DNA of 64,000 nucleotides from Streptomyces solicavernae (GTDB taxonomy: Bacteria > Actinomycetota > Actinomycetes > Streptomycetales > Streptomycetaceae), in NCBI RefSeq assembly GCF_029968095.1, contig NZ_JASCIR010000032.1:1-64000 (forward strand). Reading direction: 5' to 3'. Position 1 is the stretch's first letter. Every line of letters starts with the position of its first letter. Made by a program: the position numbers and the translations under genes. Positions 17,056-25,498 of this stretch are shown here, in pieces. The notes under the pieces are model-generated. The model was not told where the DNA came from. It ran no database searches and saw nothing but the letters and a program-made list of their open reading frames with translations.

Positions 17056-18078
17056 GTGAGTACGCGTACCGGCCACCCGAATCACGGTGCACACGGCGAC
17101 GGGACCGTGTGCGAGACGCGTGAGCTGGTCAAGACGTATCCGGCCGCGCGCGGGCGCCGGGGCGCGCCCGCGACGCCCGCCGTGCGCGCCACCGACGCCG
17201 TGTCGCTCCGCGTGCGCCGCGGCGAGATCTTCGGCCTGCTCGGCCCCAACGGCGCCGGCAAGTCCACCCTCGTACGCCAGCTCACCGGCCTGATGCGGCC
17301 CGACTCCGGGAGCGTGCGGATCCTCGGGCACGACGTCGTGCGCCACCCCGAACGGGCCGCGCGGCTGCTCGCCTACCTCGGCCAGGAGTCCACCGCCCTC
17401 GACGAACTGACCGTCGCCCTCGCCGCCGAGACCACCGGTCGGCTGCGCGGCCTCGACGTCGGGGCCGCCCGCGCCGAGCGGGACGCCGTGCTGGACGAGC
17501 TCGGCCTCGCCCCGCTCGCCGGGCGCCCCCTGAAGAAGCTGTCCGGCGGACAGCGGCGCCTCGCCTGCTTCGCCGCCGCCCTCGTCGGCGAGCGGCCGCT
17601 GCTCGTCCTCGACGAGCCGACCACCGGCATGGACCCGGTGGCCCGGCGCGCCGTGTGGGCCGCCGTCGACCGGCGCCGCGCCGAACGCGGCACCACCGTG
17701 CTGCTCGTCACCCACAACGTCATCGAGGCGGAGACCGTGCTCGACCGGGTCGCCGTGCTCGAACAGGGCCGCGTCATCGCCTGCGACACCCCCTCGGGCC
17801 TCAAGGGCGCCGTCGCCGGAGAGGTCCGGCTCGACCTCGTCTGGCGCGAGAGCGCCCCGCTCGACGTCCCGGAGGTCGCCGCCCTGCACGGCGCCGCCGA
17901 GGAGACCGGCCGCCGCTGGACCCTGCGGCTCGCGCCCGACGAGGCCCGCGCCGCCGTCGCCGCGGTGACAGGGGGAGCGGCCTTCGCCGCGCTCGATGAC
18001 TTCACGCTGGCCACGCCGAGCCTGGAGGACGTGTACCTCGCGCTCGGCGGGCGTACGAAGGGTTTGGTGAAGGTGTGA
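17056..18078 (+). CDS. ABC transporter ATP-binding protein (ABC-2 exporter type)
   Basis: A 340-aa ATPase subunit of a DrrA-like exporter. Walker A is GPNGAGKST, the signature is LSGGQRRLACF, Walker B is LLVLDEPTTGMDP, and the switch His is in LLVTHNV. The C-terminal 110 residues form the extra domain common in this group. The permease gene overlaps it by GTGA, so the two form a coupled pair that exports an unknown compound or lipid. The chosen start GTG 17056 sits 8 nt after TAGGCT; a longer frame from 17029 is less likely. Confidence 0.93.
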   Translation: MSTRTGHPNHGAHGDGTVCETRELVKTYPAARGRRGAPATPAVRATDAVSLRVRRGEIFGLLGPNGAGKSTLVRQLTGLMRPDSGSVRILGHDVVRHPERAARLLAYLGQESTALDELTVALAAETTGRLRGLDVGAARAERDAVLDELGLAPLAGRPLKKLSGGQRRLACFAAALVGERPLLVLDEPTTGMDPVARRAVWAAVDRRRAERGTTVLLVTHNVIEAETVLDRVAVLEQGRVIACDTPSGLKGAVAGEVRLDLVWRESAPLDVPEVAALHGAAEETGRRWTLRLAPDEARAAVAAVTGGAAFAALDDFTLATPSLEDVYLALGGRTKGLVKV

Positions 18079-18884
18079 CGACGCTGCACGAGACGGAGAC
18101 CGCCTCGGGTGCGGGCGCCGCCGCGGCCGAGGCCCCGCTCGCCCCGGCCGCACGCCTGCTGCCCGCGCTCGGCGCCGTCTACCGGGCCCAGCTGTCCCGG
18201 GCGCGCGTCGCCCGCATCCCGCTGCTGTTCGTCGCGACCTTCCAGTCCGTCGGGATCATGGTCCTGATGCGTGGCGTCGTCGACGGGGGCCAGGAGGCGC
18301 GGGCCGTGGTCGCCGGTTCGGCGGTGCTCGTCGTGGCGTTCGTCGCGCTGAACCTGCTCGCCCAGTACTTCGGCCAGCTGCGCGCCCAGGGCGGCCTCGA
18401 CCACTATGCGACGCTGCCCGTGCCGCCCGCCGCCGTCGTCCTCGGAGCTGCCGGGGCGTACGCCTCGTTCACCGCGCCCGGCACGCTCGTCACGGCCGTC
18501 GTGGGGAGCCTCCTCTTCGGGCTTCCGCTCACGCACGTATGGGTGCTCTTGGCCGTGATCCCGCTCGCGGGCGCCGCGCTCGCCGGGCTCGGTGCGGCCC
18601 TCGGGCTGCTCGCGCCGCGGCCCGAACTGGCCACGCTCCTCGGCCAGCTGGGCATGTCGGCGGCGCTGCTCCTGGGCGTGCTGCCGGCCGAGCGGATGCC
18701 GGTGCTGCTGCAGTACGCGCGCGACCTGCTGCCCTCGACGTACGGCGTGGAAGCGTTCGCCCGGACCTTCGACGCACACCCGGACTGGGCGGCCGTCGGG
18801 CTCGACCTCGCGGTGTGCGCGGGCGTCGGCGTCGCCTCGCTCGCCCTCGCCACCTGGGCGTACCGGCGGGCCGCGGTCCGCTGA
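18075..18884 (+). CDS. ABC-2 type transporter permease
   Basis: A 269-aa membrane subunit with about six helices and an Ala-rich N-terminal tail. The order and spacing of helices and the motif LLPSTYGVEAFART before the last helix fit ABC-2 permeases (DrrB type). The GTG start overlaps the stop of the ATPase gene by 4 bases. The two proteins should form one exporter; the substrate cannot be read from sequence. Confidence 0.92.
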   Translation: MTTLHETETASGAGAAAAEAPLAPAARLLPALGAVYRAQLSRARVARIPLLFVATFQSVGIMVLMRGVVDGGQEARAVVAGSAVLVVAFVALNLLAQYFGQLRAQGGLDHYATLPVPPAAVVLGAAGAYASFTAPGTLVTAVVGSLLFGLPLTHVWVLLAVIPLAGAALAGLGAALGLLAPRPELATLLGQLGMSAALLLGVLPAERMPVLLQYARDLLPSTYGVEAFARTFDAHPDWAAVGLDLAVCAGVGVASLALATWAYRRAAVR

Positions 18885-18946
18885 GGCCGGCGGATGATCG
18901 CCGGGCCGGGGCCGCCGTCCTCCGCGGCGCCTGGCACGATGGCAGG

Positions 18947-19654
18947 GTGACCGCACCGCACACACCTCCCCACAAGGCCTCCGCCCACCACTCCTGGGCG
19001 GCGCCGCAGCCGCCGTACGCCGCCGTGCCTCCGGGCGCAGACGAGGGCGGGCCCGGACTGCAGCGGGAGCTGACCGAGGCGGCGTCGGTCGCGGTGGTCC
19101 TCACGGTCCTCGGTGCGCTGCTCGGCCTGCTGTGGGGGCAGCTCGCGCCGCGGGTCCCGCTCGTCGCCGACGACAAGGCCGTGTTCCTCAAGGAGATCGA
19201 GGGCGAGCAGGCGATCGGCGCCGACGGCACGTTCATCCTGTTCGCGCTCGGCTTCGGGCTGGTCAGCGCCGTCGCGGTGTTCCTGTGGCGCAGGCGCGGC
19301 GGCCTCCCGCTGGTCGTCGGGCTTGCGCTCGGCGCGCTGCTCGCGTCCGTCGTGGCCTGGCGGCTCGGGCTGCTGATCGGACCCGGCGACGACGTGGTGG
19401 CTCGCGCCAAGGAGGCCGGCCCCGGAGTCGCCTTCGACGCGCCGCTGAAGCTGAGCTCCCTCGGCGCGCTGCTCGCCTGGCCGATCGCCGCGCTCGCCGT
19501 GCACCTCGGCCTCACCGCGCTGTTCGGCCCGCGCGACCCCGAGTTCGCCGACGGGCCGTACCACGCCTGGCCCACCGAGCCGGGCGAGGCACACCCGTAC
19601 CCGTACCCGCCGGAGCAGGGAACGCAGGGCACGCAGGGCTCACGTACGGACTGA
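18947..19654 (+). CDS. DUF2567 membrane protein
   Basis: A 235-aa protein with about four hydrophobic helices starting near residue 45. The motif DDKAVFLKEIEGEQAIGADGTF between helices one and two fits DUF2567, an actinobacterial family of unknown role. GTG 18947 has CACGAT (18935-18940) 6 nt upstream and no ribosome site. The tail is rich in Pro/Tyr/Gly (YPYPPEQGTQGTQG) and runs into a tandem repeat that continues past the stop. Confidence 0.85.
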   Translation: MTAPHTPPHKASAHHSWAAPQPPYAAVPPGADEGGPGLQRELTEAASVAVVLTVLGALLGLLWGQLAPRVPLVADDKAVFLKEIEGEQAIGADGTFILFALGFGLVSAVAVFLWRRRGGLPLVVGLALGALLASVVAWRLGLLIGPGDDVVARAKEAGPGVAFDAPLKLSSLGALLAWPIAALAVHLGLTALFGPRDPEFADGPYHAWPTEPGEAHPYPYPPEQGTQGTQGSRTD

Positions 19655-19658
19655 CACC

Positions 19659-19706
19659 CGCAGGGCACGCGTACGACTGACTCGCAGGGCACGCGTACGA
19701 CTGACT
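19659..19706. repeat. Two perfect tandem copies of a 24-bp unit after DUF2567
   Basis: The copies lie at 19659-19682 and 19683-19706, each beginning CGCAGGGCACGCGTACGACT. A diverged copy forms the last codons and stop of the upstream gene, so the gene end itself appears to have been duplicated. Confidence 0.85.
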
Positions 19707-19749
19707 CGCCAGGGCGCCCACGGGCCGAACCGAGGGCCGGAGCGAGCCC

Positions 19750-20340
19750 TCAGGCCCGCCCGATCGGCGCGAGCACCGCGCCAGTGAGCTTCGCCAGGTC
19801 CTCCGGGGACAGCTCCACCTCCAGGCCGCGGCGGCCCGCAGAGACGCAGATCGTGGCATGGGCGGAGGCCGATGAGTCCAGGACCGTCGGCAGGCGCTTG
19901 CGCTGGCCGAGCGGGGAGATCCCGCCGCGGACGTAGCCCGTGGTGCGCTCCGCGGCCGCCGGGTCGGCCATACTGGCGCGCTTGCCCTCCCGTCGCCCGC
20001 CACCACCCTTGTCCGGATGCGCTTCGCGCGCCCCTCTCACCGCTCCGGCCAGCGCCTTCAGGTCGAGCGAGCCCGCGACCGGGACCACGGCGACCGTCAG
20101 CGCGCCGTCCACGTCGGCGACCAGGGTCTTGAAGACGCGGTCCGGGGACACGCCCATCGCCTCGGCCGCCTCCTCGCCGTACGACGGGTGGGCCGGGTCG
20201 TGCTCGTAGGCGTGCACCGTGAACGGGACTCCCGCCTCGGTGAGGGCCACCGTCGCCGGAGTGCCGCCGGACTGCTGCTTCCTGGACTTGGACTTCTTCG
20301 CCATGGGGGACTTCTTCGCCATCGGGGACTTCCTCGCCAT
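19750..20340 (-). CDS. ybaK: YbaK-family Cys-tRNA(Pro)/Cys-tRNA(Cys) deacylase
   Basis: A 196-aa YbaK/EbsC protein that hydrolyses mis-charged Cys-tRNA. Family motifs are PFTVHAYEHD at the start, VFKTLVADVDG, ADPAAAERTTGYVRGGISPLGQ and LPTVLDSSA. Two oddities are visible. First, the N-terminus carries a repeated KSPMAKK unit encoded by 18-bp repeats; the first ATG (20340) is kept because GAGG precedes it. Second, about 18 extra residues rich in Gly, Arg and Lys (AREAHPDKGGGGRREG) are inserted before the MADP motif compared with the usual LAxALGAKR-xxMADP layout. The gene is transcribed with, and 24 bases after, the LON-domain gene. Confidence 0.9.
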   Translation of the reverse strand: MARKSPMAKKSPMAKKSKSRKQQSGGTPATVALTEAGVPFTVHAYEHDPAHPSYGEEAAEAMGVSPDRVFKTLVADVDGALTVAVVPVAGSLDLKALAGAVRGAREAHPDKGGGGRREGKRASMADPAAAERTTGYVRGGISPLGQRKRLPTVLDSSASAHATICVSAGRRGLEVELSPEDLAKLTGAVLAPIGRA

Positions 20341-20364
20341 CGGCCCTCGCCTGCGGGGACGCGG

Positions 20365-21114
20365 TCAGTTCATGCTCGTCGGCCCGCGCGTCAGGTCGAC
20401 GGCGGGCAACGACGGCAGGTTACGGATCACCGCGGTCTCCGCGCGCAGCAGTTTCAGCTCGTCCCGCAGCCGCGACGCGGTGTCCGGGGCCTGGAGGAGC
20501 CGCTGCTTGGTCGGGGTGTCCAGGACGGCCGCGGCGGCCACCAGGTACGACACCACCGACGGCTCGTCCGGCAGTTCCGCACCCGACGACAGGGACCGCT
20601 CACGGGCGCCCGCGAGCCGCTTCTGGTAGTTCCGGAACGCCCGCAGGACGCCCTCGGCGAGCGCCCCCGCCTCGTCGCCCGGGTCCTCCTCCAGCTCCTC
20701 CACCTCGGCCGTCAGATACGGGCCGGAGGCGTCCACGGAGTGCAGCCGGACGCGGGTCGTGCCGGTGGCCAGGACCTCGAAGCTGCCGTCGGCGCGCTCC
20801 CGTACCGTCGCGGCGTCCGCGATGCAGCCGACGCCGTGGAACGACTTCAGCGGGTCGGGGCCGAACCCGGCCGCCGCGCCGCGCTCGGGCACCGCCGTGG
20901 CGTCGGGCAGGCCCGGCTCGGCGGGCGCCACCTCATGGCCGTCGCGGATGGCGACGACGGCGAACCTGCGCGGCTCGTCGGAGTCGTCGGGCGCGGCCTT
21001 GACGAGGTCGCGCATCATCGCGCGGTAGCGCTCCTCGAAGATGTTCAGAGGCAGCACGAGTCCCGGGAACAGCACGGTGTTCAGCGGAAAGAGCGGAAGC
21101 CGGACGGTGGTCAC
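20365..21114 (-). CDS. LON peptidase substrate-binding (N-terminal) domain protein
   Basis: A 249-aa protein made only of the LON substrate-binding domain. It starts TVRLPLFPLNTVLFPGL and has NIFEERYRAMM and FHGVGCIAD. It lacks the AAA+ and protease domains of Lon, as do many actinobacterial homologues whose role is unknown. GTG 21114 has TAGGCT (minus strand, plus 21123-21128) 8 nt upstream and no ribosome site, so it is probably leaderless, although it lies only 22 bases behind the upstream gene. Confidence 0.9.
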   Translation of the reverse strand: MTTVRLPLFPLNTVLFPGLVLPLNIFEERYRAMMRDLVKAAPDDSDEPRRFAVVAIRDGHEVAPAEPGLPDATAVPERGAAAGFGPDPLKSFHGVGCIADAATVRERADGSFEVLATGTTRVRLHSVDASGPYLTAEVEELEEDPGDEAGALAEGVLRAFRNYQKRLAGARERSLSSGAELPDEPSVVSYLVAAAAVLDTPTKQRLLQAPDTASRLRDELKLLRAETAVIRNLPSLPAVDLTRGPTSMN

Positions 21115-21136
21115 GACGGACTAGCCTAATGGCCGC

Positions 21137-22162
21137 TCACGCCCGCCCGGAGCGGGTCCGCCCAGAGCGGACTTTTCCGGCCCGCGCCCGCAGCGGCGTC
21201 GCAGCGGCCACGTCCAGGCGTACGCCGTCGCGCACTTCGAGGAACTGGCCGAGCGGATCCGGCGAGATCCGGTCCCACGGGAAGGACGTCGCGTACGGCC
21301 CGATCAGCCGCAGCTGCTCCAGGGCGTCGCCCCACCGCTCAAGCCGGACCAGGACGTACGCGAGCAGGTTGCGGACCTCCGCCGGGTACGGGTCGCCCGC
21401 CTCGTACGCCGCCGACAGCTCGATCGCGCAGTCCGCCGCCGCGTGCAGCCGGCCCGCAGGCACCGAGGACCGGCCGGGCCCGGACAGATACGCGAACACG
21501 GCCCGCACCGGCAGCGCCCGCACCAGCGAACCCGGCAGTGCCTCGGCCGCCGCCCGCTCGGCGAAGTCGAAGCACTCGCGGTGCGAGCCGTACCAGGACG
21601 CCGAGAGGTACTGCAGCGCCGCGGCGTGACAGCCGTAGTGGTGCGGGGAGCGGCGCACCGCCTCCGACCACAGCGCGTGGAACGCGGTACGCGACACCCC
21701 GCAGCCGCGCGCGTGGTCCAGGGCGATCCGCCAGGGCACCGGGTCGCGCCGGTCGGCCTGAGCCGCGGCGGTGATCAGCGGGGCCGCCTCGCGCAGGAGC
21801 TCGGCGCGGGACGGCCACTCCCAGGCGTGCCGGACCGCCAGTTCGGCCTTGAGGAGCAGCACGTCCGGGTCGTGCGGCGCGGCGGCCAGCCAGGCCTCGA
21901 ACCAGTCGCCGCGGCCCTGCGCGAACGCGGCAAGGCGCAGCAGGCAGCGGTCCCGGTTCTCCCACTCGGCGGCCTCGCGCACGTGCGCGAGCAGCTTCGC
22001 GGCCGGCTCGTACTCCCCGCGGCCCGCGGCGAGCAGGACCGGGGCCAGGAGCTCGTCGGGCGCGTCGAGGAGCACCGCGTCGTCGGCCGGCAGGCCCGCC
22101 GCGAGCCGCGGCGCGTGCCGGAGCATCCGGGCCGTGCCGATCACGGCACGGAACAGCGGCAT
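21137..22162 (-). CDS. Hypothetical TPR-like protein (DUF4034-like)
   Basis: A 341-aa soluble, all-helical protein with Ala/Leu-rich helix pairs, for example FAQGRGDWFEAWLAAAPHDPD and HHYGCHAAALQYLSASWYGSH. The layout resembles proteins listed as DUF4034 or TPR-like in Streptomyces; the family call is from memory and tentative. Many Trp and His residues line the middle part. ATG 22162 has GGGAGG about 10 bases upstream. The LON-domain gene follows after 22 bases. Confidence 0.75.
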   Translation of the reverse strand: MPLFRAVIGTARMLRHAPRLAAGLPADDAVLLDAPDELLAPVLLAAGRGEYEPAAKLLAHVREAAEWENRDRCLLRLAAFAQGRGDWFEAWLAAAPHDPDVLLLKAELAVRHAWEWPSRAELLREAAPLITAAAQADRRDPVPWRIALDHARGCGVSRTAFHALWSEAVRRSPHHYGCHAAALQYLSASWYGSHRECFDFAERAAAEALPGSLVRALPVRAVFAYLSGPGRSSVPAGRLHAAADCAIELSAAYEAGDPYPAEVRNLLAYVLVRLERWGDALEQLRLIGPYATSFPWDRISPDPLGQFLEVRDGVRLDVAAATPLRARAGKVRSGRTRSGRA

Positions 22163-22312
22163 GGTGGGGAGCCCTCCCTTGCACCTGGTGGAGACGGAGG
22201 CGCACCTGGTGGTTGCGGAGGGATGGACGGTCCTGCGGGCCCGTGGGTTGTATGCCGACCGGTAACGGTTCGGCCGCGACACACCTGAGGGTGAATCCCG
22301 CACCCGGACGGC

Positions 22313-23884
22313 TCAGCCGCGCCGCAGCAGCCTTGACGCGCCCGCCGCCACCGTCGTCGCCAGGATCCAGCCGAGCAGCACCAGCGCGGCCGCCGCCCAC
22401 TGCCAGTGCCCCTCCACCCGCCAGTGGCCGTCCTGGCCCAGGTTGATCACCGGCACGAGCAGGTCGAGGGCGTACAGCGAGGGGTTCCACACCGGGCCCT
22501 CGCCGGACTTCATGGCGGGCGGCCGGTACTGCGCGAACGCGATCGCGCCCAGCGCCCACAGCACCGCCATCCACACCGCCGCCCGGCCCGGCCGGTAGCC
22601 GTACGCCACCGTCCAGTCCTGCGCGTACCCCCAGAACTTGCCCGCGAGCGGCAGGGTCTCGCGGCGGCGGCGCTGCTTGGCGAGCAGCACCTCGCGCGCG
22701 TCCGCGTCCTCGCCGCTGTTGCGCAGCACCGTCGCGAGCTTCTCGTACGGCTCCGGGCTGTACTCGGGTGTCGCCGAGAGCACCCACTCCAGGCGCCGGG
22801 CCAGCGGGAAGCTGCCGCGCGGGACCAGGTTCTCGTACGTGAAACCGCCGACCCGCAGCTGGCCGGGGCCCGGCCAGCTCGTCGACTTGTCGATCAGGTT
22901 GACGATCTTCGCGCCGGACAGGACCACACTGCCGCGCGCCGGCTTCTCGCCCAGGAAGCGCAGCTCGGGCGCCTGGATGCGGCGCAGCGACAGCTCCTGC
23001 TCGCTCTCCATCTGGAAGCGGGCCTGCTCGAAGTCGACCGCGTCCCCGAACCGACCGTCGTCGAGCCGGATCCCGCCCTGGCACTCGAACTTCTGCACCC
23101 GCACCCCGCGCGCCGGCGTCGAACCGCCGGTCAGCGGCGGGTTGGAGGCCGCGGCGGGCGTCATGTAGAGCGTGCGCTCCACGGTCAGCTGCGGGGCGTT
23201 CAGGGCCTTGCTGCCGTACGGGTTGAGCAGCCGGCTGCCGCGCAGGCTCAGGGAGACCCCGATCTGCGCGCCGCGCAGGGTCATCTCGCCGTGCGAGTCC
23301 ATCAGTTCGGCCTGGAAGTCCTGGCCGACCGTGAGCCCGTCGCCGGTGAGCGTGCGGCCGCGCCGGTCGCGGTGGACCACGGCCTGGTTGAGGAGCAGGT
23401 CGGTGCCGATCTGGGCGTCGGTGAGGCGGATGCCGCGGTGCACATGGCAGCGCGGCAGGTGCAGGTCGCCCTCGGTGTGCAGGCGGGCCGCCTCGAACCG
23501 CGGGATCGAGCAGTCCACCAGGCGCAGCGTGGAGAACCGGCTCTCCGGCAGCACGATCTCCTTCTCGAACCGGCAGCCCTTCATCTCCACGTACGGCTCG
23601 ACCGTGCCGCCCGCGACGTCAAGGGTTCCGGTGATCTGCACCCCGGTCAGCTTGATCGACGAGACCCGCCCCGGCAGCGGCGGCGGCCCGTCCAGCATCA
23701 GCAGGCAGATCACCCGCGCCCGCACGCTGCGCTCCGGGCCCCAGGGGTGGCCGCCGTGCGGGTCGTCCACCTCCTGGTCGCCGCTGGACAGGTCGTATCT
23801 GCTGCCGTTCTGGAAGGCCTGCCACATGCCGATCTCGGCCGCGGTCAGGCCGTCCGGCATGTCCGTGTGCTGCCCGTCGACCAC
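22313..23884 (-). CDS. Beta-helix-like protein with C-terminal membrane helices (often labelled membrane-associated oxidoreductase)
   Basis: A 523-aa protein. Residues about 60-370 contain regularly spaced units such as GIRLTDAQIGTDLLL, MTLRGAQIGVSLSLRGSRL and GIRLDDGRFGDAVDF, typical of a right-handed beta-helix related to pentapeptide repeats. A basic helix KQRRRRETLP and three to four membrane segments follow. Streptomyces homologues are often labelled oxidoreductases, but I see no nucleotide or cofactor motif. GTG 23884 is chosen because GGAGG lies about 9 bases upstream. The gene is divergent from hisD. Confidence 0.8.
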   Translation of the reverse strand: MVDGQHTDMPDGLTAAEIGMWQAFQNGSRYDLSSGDQEVDDPHGGHPWGPERSVRARVICLLMLDGPPPLPGRVSSIKLTGVQITGTLDVAGGTVEPYVEMKGCRFEKEIVLPESRFSTLRLVDCSIPRFEAARLHTEGDLHLPRCHVHRGIRLTDAQIGTDLLLNQAVVHRDRRGRTLTGDGLTVGQDFQAELMDSHGEMTLRGAQIGVSLSLRGSRLLNPYGSKALNAPQLTVERTLYMTPAAASNPPLTGGSTPARGVRVQKFECQGGIRLDDGRFGDAVDFEQARFQMESEQELSLRRIQAPELRFLGEKPARGSVVLSGAKIVNLIDKSTSWPGPGQLRVGGFTYENLVPRGSFPLARRLEWVLSATPEYSPEPYEKLATVLRNSGEDADAREVLLAKQRRRRETLPLAGKFWGYAQDWTVAYGYRPGRAAVWMAVLWALGAIAFAQYRPPAMKSGEGPVWNPSLYALDLLVPVINLGQDGHWRVEGHWQWAAAALVLLGWILATTVAAGASRLLRRG

Positions 23885-24064
23885 TGCTGCGGTTCCTCCC
23901 CGTACCCCGTGCCCTGAAGGTGCCGATCCCCGTCCCCGGACCCGCACCGCTGGTCATGCCCGCTGCATGCCCGCTGCGTGACGGAGCGAACGCTAGTCGT
24001 GAAGCCGATCTTCCGGGGAGCCCTTGTTCCCGCTCTTTCCCGTCTCGTCATCGGCCAGGGGCTT

Positions 24065-24081
24065 GTATCAGCCATTGATAC
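24065..24081. promoter_or_regulatory. Inverted repeat GTATCA-N5-TGATAC upstream of the his operon
   Basis: A perfect 6-bp inverted repeat lies 28 bp before the putative -10 of hisD. Its position fits an operator or activator site for the his operon; the binding protein is unknown. Confidence 0.4.
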
Positions 24082-24108
24082 GGGCGATCGCCCCCACGGG
24101 CCGTCTGC

Positions 24109-24114
24109 GAGAAT
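24109..24114 (+). promoter_or_regulatory. -10 box GAGAAT of a leaderless hisD transcript
   Basis: GAGAAT ends 7 nt before GTG 24122, and no ribosome site is present. Confidence 0.45.
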
Positions 24115-24121
24115 TGGTGGC

Positions 24122-25498
24122 GTGATCTCCCGAACCGATCTGCGCGGTGACTCCCTCCCCGAGGGAAGCGCCCTGCGCGACCTGCTGCCCCGTGCCGAGT
24201 TCGACGTCGCGGCCGCCCTGGACAAGGTGCGGCCCATCTGCGAGGACGTGCATCATCGGGGCACCGCGGCGCTGATCGAGTACGCGCGGAAGTTCGACGG
24301 AGTCGAGCTCCAGCAGATCCGGGTCCCGGCCGAGGCGCTGGCCAAGGCGCTCGCCGAGCTGGACCCCGAGGTGCGCGCCGCCCTTGAGGAGTCCATCAAG
24401 CGCGCCCGCACCGTCCACCGCGAGCAGCGCCGCGCCCCGCACACCACGCAGGTCGTGCCCGGCGGCACGGTCACCGAGAAGTGGGTGCCGGTCGAGCGCG
24501 TCGGCCTGTACGCACCGGGCGGCCGCTCCGTCTACCCGTCCTCCGTGATCATGAACGCGGTCCCGGCGCAGGAGGCGGGCGTCGAGTCTGTCGCCCTCGC
24601 GTCGCCGCCGCAGAAGGAGTTCGGCGGGCTTCCGCACCCGACGATCCTCGCCGCCTGCGCCCTCCTCGGCGTCGACGAGGTGTACGCGGTGGGCGGAGCC
24701 CAGGCCGTGGCCATGTTCGCGTACGGCACCGAAGGCCCCGACGGCTGCGCCCCGGCCAACATGGTCACCGGCCCCGGCAACATCTGGGTGGCCGCCGCCA
24801 AGCGCTACTTCACCGGCAGGATCGGCATCGACGCCGAGGCCGGACCGACCGAGATCGCGATCCTCGCCGACGACACCGCCGACCCGGCGCACGTCGCCTC
24901 CGACCTGATCAGCCAGGCCGAGCACGACCCGATGGCCGCCGCCGTCCTCGTCACCGACTCGGTCGCGCTCGCCGACGCCGTCGAGAAGGAGCTGGAGCCG
25001 CAGGTCGCGGCCACCAAGCACATCGAGGACCGGATCAAGCCCGCCCTGGCGGGACGCCAGTCCGCGATCGTCCTGGTCGACGGCCTGGAGGAGGGCCTGC
25101 GCGTGGTCGACGCGTACGGCGCCGAGCACCTGGAGATCCAGACCGCCGACGCCACCGCCGTGGCCGACCGCGTCAAGAACGCCGGAGCGATCTTCATCGG
25201 CCCCTGGGCGCCGGTCTCGCTCGGCGACTACTGCGCGGGCTCCAACCACGTGCTGCCGACCGGCGGTTGCGCCTGCCACTCCTCCGGCCTGTCCGTGCAG
25301 TCCTTCCTGCGCGGCATCCACATCGTGGACTACTCGCGGGACGCCCTCGCCGATGTCGCCCACCACGTGGTGACGCTCGCCGAGGCCGAGGACCTGCCGG
25401 CGCACGGTGCCGCGATCAAGGCGCGTTTTGTCGGAGGCGAACCAAACCAGCGCAGCGAGTGGAAGGTTCCGGGCCAGGAGGTGACGGGGACCAAGTGA
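24122..25498 (+). CDS. hisD: Histidinol dehydrogenase
   Basis: A 458-aa enzyme for the last two steps of histidine synthesis (histidinol to histidine via histidinal, NAD+-linked, zinc enzyme). Recognisable parts are EKWVPVERVGLYAPGGRSVYPSS, the GPGNIWVAAAKR segment, the EAGPTEIAILAD metal region, and CAGSNHVLPTGG near the C-terminus. The start GTG 24122 follows a likely -10 box by 7 nt. It is the first gene of the his operon; the stop overlaps the hisC start (GTGA). A longer frame to 23978 has no ribosome site. Confidence 0.96.
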   Translation: MISRTDLRGDSLPEGSALRDLLPRAEFDVAAALDKVRPICEDVHHRGTAALIEYARKFDGVELQQIRVPAEALAKALAELDPEVRAALEESIKRARTVHREQRRAPHTTQVVPGGTVTEKWVPVERVGLYAPGGRSVYPSSVIMNAVPAQEAGVESVALASPPQKEFGGLPHPTILAACALLGVDEVYAVGGAQAVAMFAYGTEGPDGCAPANMVTGPGNIWVAAAKRYFTGRIGIDAEAGPTEIAILADDTADPAHVASDLISQAEHDPMAAAVLVTDSVALADAVEKELEPQVAATKHIEDRIKPALAGRQSAIVLVDGLEEGLRVVDAYGAEHLEIQTADATAVADRVKNAGAIFIGPWAPVSLGDYCAGSNHVLPTGGCACHSSGLSVQSFLRGIHIVDYSRDALADVAHHVVTLAEAEDLPAHGAAIKARFVGGEPNQRSEWKVPGQEVTGTK

